From Holothuria scabra (Eukaryota; Echinodermata; Holothuroidea; Aspidochirotida; Holothuriidae), in contig CM074185.1 in assembly GCA_037179385.1 (NCBI GenBank), positions 14,082,866-14,146,865 on the forward strand: 64,000 bases of DNA, given 5' to 3'. The notes below the pieces were generated by a model. The model made no database searches, was not told where the DNA came from, and saw only the letters and a program-made list of their open reading frames with translations. A program made the translations under genes and the position numbers. This document shows, in pieces, positions 59,090-64,000 of the stretch. Every line of letters begins with the position of its first letter. Position 1 is the stretch's first letter.

Positions 59090-59175
59090 TCAGTTTACAA
59101 CAAATTGGTTTAAGTTAGGCTGGTCACAGCCTTTTTCCAATGTTATGGATCACTGGCTTGTTTTACCCTACTAGT
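59090..59175 (-). mobile_element. SINE 3' fragment
   Basis: TGCTCAGTTTACAACAAATTGG, TGGTCACAGCC and GGATCACTGGCTTGTTTTACC match the SINE body of 42418-42650 without its head. Confidence 0.55.
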
Positions 59176-59248
59176 CTCATAAAATAGAATCATAAACATG
59201 TATATCTACAAAATTGAAGGGATAAGGTACATAAATTACAAGTGACAC

Positions 59249-59512
59249 TTAAAGGGCAGGAGCAGTCATCCCAAATTGAAGTAGTGTAGTAGACTGTCCA
59301 GTTTTGTAATTGGCTGTTGGGAGTCATGTGACAATGTTTTTCCCCTTCAAATGTGAAATTAACTTGAAATAACTGCTTGGTTTACCTTGAATATGCAATG
59401 GTAAAGTCAAAATTGTAATGAAAGATACTTTGAAGAGAAATAAGATGAAAATTGTGTTATTTAGCTTTTTCTTCAAAATGAGTTTGGGGGGACTGCTCCT
59501 TACCTTTCAGTA
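59249..59512. mobile_element. Family A MITE
   Basis: TTAAAGGGCAGGAGCAGTCATC at the left and TTTGGGGGGACTGCTCCTTAC at the right. Full-length body, same order of blocks as the other copies; right TTAA is altered. Confidence 0.75.
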
Positions 59513-60089
59513 ACACCTTCAAAATGATTACAATTATGTTAACCTAGATCAATGTAACAAAAACTGCACATTTGGTAATTCAGCCTGAAAGTCACAACTC
59601 TTCCTAAAATCATAAGCTAGGCCTAACCTCCCTTCCAACCAACCAGCCCTTCAAACAAACAAAGAAAAAAAGAAAACAAAACAAATAAAAAATCTGAACC
59701 CTATTAGTAGCCTACTATGGTACTATCCTTTTTGACCATAGTTTGGGGTTACTTTTTCAAGGTTCAACTGAAAAAATACTTCTAAATGACTTTTCAAAAT
59801 CCAAATTTGGTTAATCCACAAAAAACTTAACCCTTACAAATAATCTCAATTCAACTGAGTTCCCTTTCATAGTGGACATGGTATGCTTTCATACAAACAG
59901 AGGGTCCAGCTATGAACAAGAGATATCTGGTAAAGGCCAGTAAGATGGTTGTAAAAGGGGTAAAAAAATAAAAATCTCAAGGAAGGATATTTTGACTGGT
60001 TGAGTGTGGGACAACAGGAGTAGACATTCCTTTCTTATAATGTTAAATTTTACTAGAGGGCCAGCTGGGAAAAAAGCATTGACCCTTAC

Positions 60090-60113
60090 TTTTGCTGGCT
60101 TTATCATCTTCAA
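60090..60113 (-). CDS. Possible 24-base microexon, most upstream exon of the SAM-like gene
   Basis: The acceptor CAGTTCACTCCCACAG is good and the donor AAAA|GTAAGGGTC acceptable. With a split first codon it reads EDDKASK and leaves one A, which with GA of the next exon gives Arg before LRKSASPMG. The junction is phase-true and compositionally smooth. Doubt: the acceptor side falls in a fragment of a family B MITE (about 60114-60155), so it may be a chance match or a splice site supplied by the repeat. Confidence 0.35.
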
Positions 60114-60155
60114 CTGTGGGAGTGAACTGAAATTAAAACTGTTTGGGTAGGGTGA

Positions 60156-60744
60156 GAGGTTGGAGCAAAGTTGAGTTATATCTCTACTTAAACTTTTCTC
60201 AGCCGCTAGAAAATAGCAGTCATCAATATCCTAGTTATCTGTTTTCATAGCTCACTGAAGTAATAGAACAGATCATTAGTACTGAAGAAAAGAAAATACC
60301 CCCACATAACGGTGTTGAGCTAGACGCTTTACAAGGTTACAAGTTACTTAATGCGCTATATAAAATAACTTCTCTTTGTACCTGTACAGACCAATACTAA
60401 ACGCTTTCATGGAATGACCAACAAAATCAATGGCTACAAACTCTCCAACAGCCTTTTACACAACACAAGAAAGGGCAGGCGCCATAGCAGATCAATACAC
60501 TTGACTCTATGCTATGAATGATTGATGAGTGAAATGGGTAAGTGTCTGGTGTGAGTACATCGAAGATCAAGCAAGGATGTTGGCCATATAGAAGTTTAAT
60601 GAATTTTGAAACAGACAAAATTTATTGACTTCAAAATATGAATAATTCGCAACAACTATGCATATCAATTGAATGGAGAGGGGTAGGCTATAACAAATTC
60701 CTGGGAAATAATTTAGGATTGAGAGTAAAGGTTAACTTGGATGG
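60156..60744. other. No gene supported
   Basis: AT-rich; no promoter or first exon of the minus-strand gene could be identified. Confidence 0.4.
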
Positions 60745-60905
60745 AGTTTTACAGCCCAGTTTCCAACCAACTGGTTCAGGTAGAGCTGGCCACAGCCTTT
60801 TTTTCCAGTTGTGGTTCACTGGCTTGTTTTCCCTTCTCCATACGTATGCTGAGCATCAAGTACAATGGCAGTAGATTCCGTTTTTAAAGTCTTCAATATG
60901 ACCTA
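60745..60905 (-). mobile_element. SINE, body without complete head
   Basis: TTACAGCCCAGTTTCCAACCAA, GGCCACAGCC and GTTCACTGGCTTGTTTTCCC match 42418-42650. The sequence extends to AAAGTCTTCAATATGAC, so it is longer than the other fragments but lacks the tRNA-like box B. Confidence 0.65.
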
Positions 60906-61184
60906 AAGGGGGAAGAATTAAAGGCATCTGTATCAAGGAACTTCAAGGCAATGGTAACTAACATCTGCAAAGGTCAGTTTCGTGTTGTTGCCATACCCTA
61001 CCCCCACATACAGCCTGGGCCCCCAGTCCCTAACCACCTTTACATTTTTGCCCCTGGCTAGCCAGGTTTACGGAAACTGAACTTGAAGTAACATTACAGT
61101 TATAGCCACCCAGCGACATCTTAAACTGTTGACCAAAATCCCTCCCCCACCCCTCCAATCCAGACTAGATTAATGGGAAGATTA

Positions 61185-61450
61185 ACCCACCCCACCTTGA
61201 AGTAGTGTTGTAGACTGTCTTGTTTTATGATTGGCTATTGAAAGTCATGTGGCAATATTTCTTGGAAGCTTCTCCTGAAATGTGAAATTACAATTTGTAA
61301 CTGTTTCATTTACCTTGAATATGTAATATTAATGAAGTCTCTCAAATATTATAATGATACTTAGAAGAAAAGAAAATAAAGAAGAAAACTGTGAGATTTA
61401 GCTGAACATTGCTTCAAAATAAGTTTGGGGCAACTGCTCTTGCCTTTTAA
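61185..61450. mobile_element. Family A MITE, left end decayed
   Basis: CTTGAAGTAGTGTTGTAGACTG at the left, AAGTTTGGGGCAACTGCTCT and TTAA at the right. Confidence 0.65.
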
Positions 61451-62542
61451 AGATTCTAGCAACTACTTGCCAAATCATCTCACTTTTTCATTAGAAATAA
61501 AGCTGGCATGAAATTTGGACAAACTCCTTTGTTCAGAGACCGACAGGAAAGCCAGAGACCTTGGCGAATTCTTGCAGTTTATGTGGTCGGAGCGTATGTT
61601 ACTGCGCTTGATAGAGTTGACATAAAATTTCTTATTTTTTGCATTTTTAATCATAAAAACGAAAAGCTCGTAACAAGTTGACACTAATTTAAACCTTGAA
61701 ACGAAAAAATCGGTCAACATTTAGCGAATATAACGATCACATTTCAAAGCAAAATCTGCAAAATTCTGCAAGTCAACCAACCTCGATGAGACTTATTCTT
61801 TTTATTTTAATTCCTCATTTTGTCATTTTTGAACATATTAAGACAAGAAACAGGTCAAACTGGTACTCAGTACAAATTCCAGACATTTCATATTTGCATA
61901 GTAAATGACTAAAATGGTATGTTTTCTGACAGATTGTGGTGATTCGGTGGACGCCCAGTCTGCTTCTTCTCAAGTTTCATTACTTTACACCAGCCAATGT
62001 CATTTAGTTTCTTGCAGTTGGATGACGTCAAAGAATCGCCCAGTTTGAAGCTCTATCGCCCAGTTTGAGTGCCGATATTTCATGGCACAAAATTTCTCAT
62101 GTTTGGTATGCACTGTTTGGCACCCCATTACGTGAAACAGCCCTTACTGAAACTGCCTACCACTAAACAGTCAAAAACCCAACTTCTGGGCAGTTAAGCC
62201 TTGGGTTTTCACTTGATGTTCACACCTACAGTTCATAGCCACTCCAATCTTAAAATAAATAAAAATGTGATAAAACCCAGTAAGCATTGGATTGGCTATA
62301 AACTAAGTTGGGTGTTAACATTAATTTAAAACCCAACTCATCACCCAAAAGTTGGGTTTTAGACCGTTAAGTGGTACCTAGGCAGTTTAACTACCATGAC
62401 GCATTCTCTCTGAAGGGCACTGAGTTTGCACTTTCCGCTTGCCTTCAAAAAACTGTTTAATCAAGCACATGCTACAAGTTAGATGATCCGATAATGAGCC
62501 CATAGTTCTTTTGGCAATGAGTTAGCAGCTTTGTTGCACCAG
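61451..62542. other. Region between the two candidate genes
   Basis: If the two candidate genes are real, they point away from each other and this region could hold their start sites. I see no convincing TATA box or first exon. TTGGGTTTT / AAAACCCAA blocks recur between 62160 and 62360 (for example AAACCCAACTCATCACCC and GTTGGGTTTTAGAC), roughly inverted. A CGCCCAGTTTGA unit is repeated at 62038 and 62057. Confidence 0.35.
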
Positions 62543-62569
62543 GTTGCCAAAGAAGAGCCCTTTGTCTTG
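62543..62569 (+). CDS. Exon 1 seen of a plus-strand host gene (27 bp)
   Basis: The acceptor GCTTTGTTGCACCAG and donor CTTG|GTGAGAAC are both good. Read with one base from a previous codon it gives LPKKSPLS and leaves TG, which with the T of the next exon makes Cys. A second frame (VAKEEPFVL) is also open, so the phase is set only by the next exon. Earlier exons of this gene were not found. Confidence 0.35.
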
Positions 62570-62915
62570 GTGAGAACAAAATCTGATAAGAGATTAGCTG
62601 GTGTGGCCTGGCGGACGGAATCCGCAAAACACCATTATCTAGATCTGTGGTGTTTCGGTATTATTTACATCAAAAGACCATTGCTCTGCGGTTTTTACTT
62701 TAGAATTCGGTATTGGGCTTAACACAGCACGAGGGCCATTTCATGTAATGCCAACCACCAAAGTAGTGCTTTAACAATTACTTTTTCTTCACTTGCACCA
62801 ACAGAGCAAAATGATGTGTCAGCAACTCCACATTCCTCATTCTATCTTATCTCAAATTTGTCTTTCCACACTGAGTTAAGTGTAGGTCTACCATGGCCTG
62901 AACATTACCTATCAG

Positions 62916-62950
62916 TGGCAAAACTGTAGGCAGGGTGGATATCAAACCAA
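62916..62950 (+). CDS. Exon 2 of the plus-strand host gene (35 bp)
   Basis: The acceptor CATTACCTATCAG and donor CCAA|GTAAGTATAG are strong. In the phase required by its neighbours it reads GKTVGRVDIKP and leaves one A, which with TT of the next exon makes Ile. The agreement of phase on both sides and the protein-like product support it. Confidence 0.45.
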
Positions 62951-63801
62951 GTAAGTATAGCAATATAGTATAATTCCATAAATATAAAACTTGAACAGAA
63001 GCCCCTCACTGGTCACCAAAACTACAAACAAAAAACCCAACTGCTTTATACAACCATGTGGAATGCATATCACTGTGTCAAATGTTACAACATAACCCCA
63101 GTGCTCTTGTTTAAATTGAAGAAACAAGTCCCCAAACAGCCATTATTTTACAGCAATGTTAATGTCAAACATCTGGCTAACCAGAGTCTCATATGTTTCC
63201 TACCCAAACTTGGCCTTCCCTTTTCAAGTCTCCCAGTCAAGAATTTCATGAACTTTATAACTTTTGAATGAGCAAACATGTATGGTTGCCATAAAAAAGA
63301 CAGATAGAACCTGGTTTCTTTGAAGTAAAGTATGTGTGGATAAATCCTCAACAGACCCAGTTTGCCAGACTTTTGATTTTCGCATGATTTGAAAAAAACC
63401 AAATGGAAATTTATCGAACATCATCGCCCTCCATTTTAACACAAAAACTAATGAACATGTAGGAAAACAAGCATTTTGTGAACTGACTGACCTTCTTTCA
63501 TGATTTTTTTAATATCTATACATGCCCCTGGTGAAATTTGAAATGACTTGAAAAGGCACCCTCAACACAACAGTTTTCTGGGAAAGAAGGAAAGCATTTT
63601 GGGGAATTCAAGCAACAGGCAGAGATGCCATAAAAACTCAAAAATGCTTTTTGGCTGGGCACCATTCTAGACCTCTTTTGATGCCACACACGACCTCCAC
63701 ACTCCACCCATGGGCAGTTTAATGTCATACCCAGGACGTGATATAAATGCCGGAAAAAAAGAACTTTGTTCCTTATAATTTTTTTTTCCGTTTCCTCCAA
63801 G
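62951..63801. other. Intron of the plus-strand gene
   Basis: AT-rich. A 122-codon minus-strand frame at 63516-63884 has no exon-like borders or known motif and overlaps the better plus-strand exon. Confidence 0.4.
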
Positions 63802-63976
63802 TTGAGGAATATCCCCTGAAAGAGGACCTGCAGGATGGATGCAATGTCAGGGCTGGAATTGAAGTTCCAGCAGGGCAAGGCCATCTTCCCATCAGTTTTA
63901 AGGGCATATCATGTGAACTGAGAGGGCACCAAGGCCAAACAAGTGATTTTGTACTGACCACAGTGTTATCTCACAA
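63802..63976 (+). CDS. Exon 3 of the plus-strand host gene (175 bp)
   Basis: The acceptor has a long pyrimidine tract (TTTTTTTTTCCGTTTCCTCCAAG). The open frame gives EEYPLKEDLQDGCNVRAGI, then EVPAGQGHLPISFKGISCEL and ends near VLTTVLSH. The donor would be CACAA|GTAGGG; otherwise the frame stops at TAG 63978-63980 and this is the last exon. The composition is that of a folded soluble domain (beta-rich, many Gly). I do not recognise the family. Confidence 0.5.
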
Positions 63977-64000
63977 GTAGGGCATGGAGCCAAATGGCCT

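Noticed and set aside
62901..62915. 15-base minus-strand exon between CCTGCCTACAG and GTAATG
   Set aside because: It overlaps the region of the better supported plus-strand exon 62916-62950 and is too short to judge.
63516..63884. 122-codon minus-strand frame as a gene
   Set aside because: No recognisable motif or splice borders, and it overlaps the plus-strand exon with a much better acceptor.

Overview
The window is eukaryotic, and almost certainly from an invertebrate animal. Real coding sequence occurs only as short exons with GT/AG borders separated by kilobases of AT-rich DNA. The rest is packed with transposons, satellites and microsatellites. The DIRS retroelement, several hAT-type elements, a tRNA-headed SINE and the very frequent motif TACTGTA/TACAGTA would suit a marine deuterostome such as an echinoderm (perhaps a sea cucumber). 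I cannot prove the species from sequence alone.

Left part (1-7053): a DIRS-type, tyrosine-recombinase retrotransposon on the minus strand, with its 3' end cut by the window start. It has a Gag with an N-terminal Cys/His domain, an RT with YLDD, RNase H and a tyrosine recombinase. It is dead: it carries one in-frame TGA in RNase H, one TAG in Gag and several frame changes, including one just before the catalytic tyrosine. A 1085-bp hAT-like element (5405-6489) sits inside it. A shorter DIRS copy at 18648-19373 lacks that insertion and so shows the empty site.

Middle left (7054-19900): more hAT-like elements (7984-9991, 11555-13850), a TA-flanked palindromic MITE, a LINE remnant and a ~260-bp tandem repeat. 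That repeat has been interrupted by a second copy of the 1.09-kb element and by the truncated DIRS copy.

The main host gene candidate runs on the minus strand from about 60.1 kb to 19.9 kb. Eight short exons (22-133 bp) are predicted, and their reading phases join without conflict. The last exon in the window encodes the start of a SAM-like domain, so the gene continues beyond the left side of this region. Its large introns hold most of the repeats: a 140-bp satellite (24309-25283), a 5.3-kb hAT element (27355-32661) and many small TTAA-flanked MITEs and SINE pieces. The 5.3-kb element carries U2-snRNA-headed structured repeats, a ~145-bp satellite with DR1-type motifs and a CA microsatellite.

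Right edge (62543-63976): three phase-compatible exons on the plus strand suggest a second gene, divergent from the first. Exon calls rest on splice-like borders, open frames and phase agreement only; no homology search was possible.
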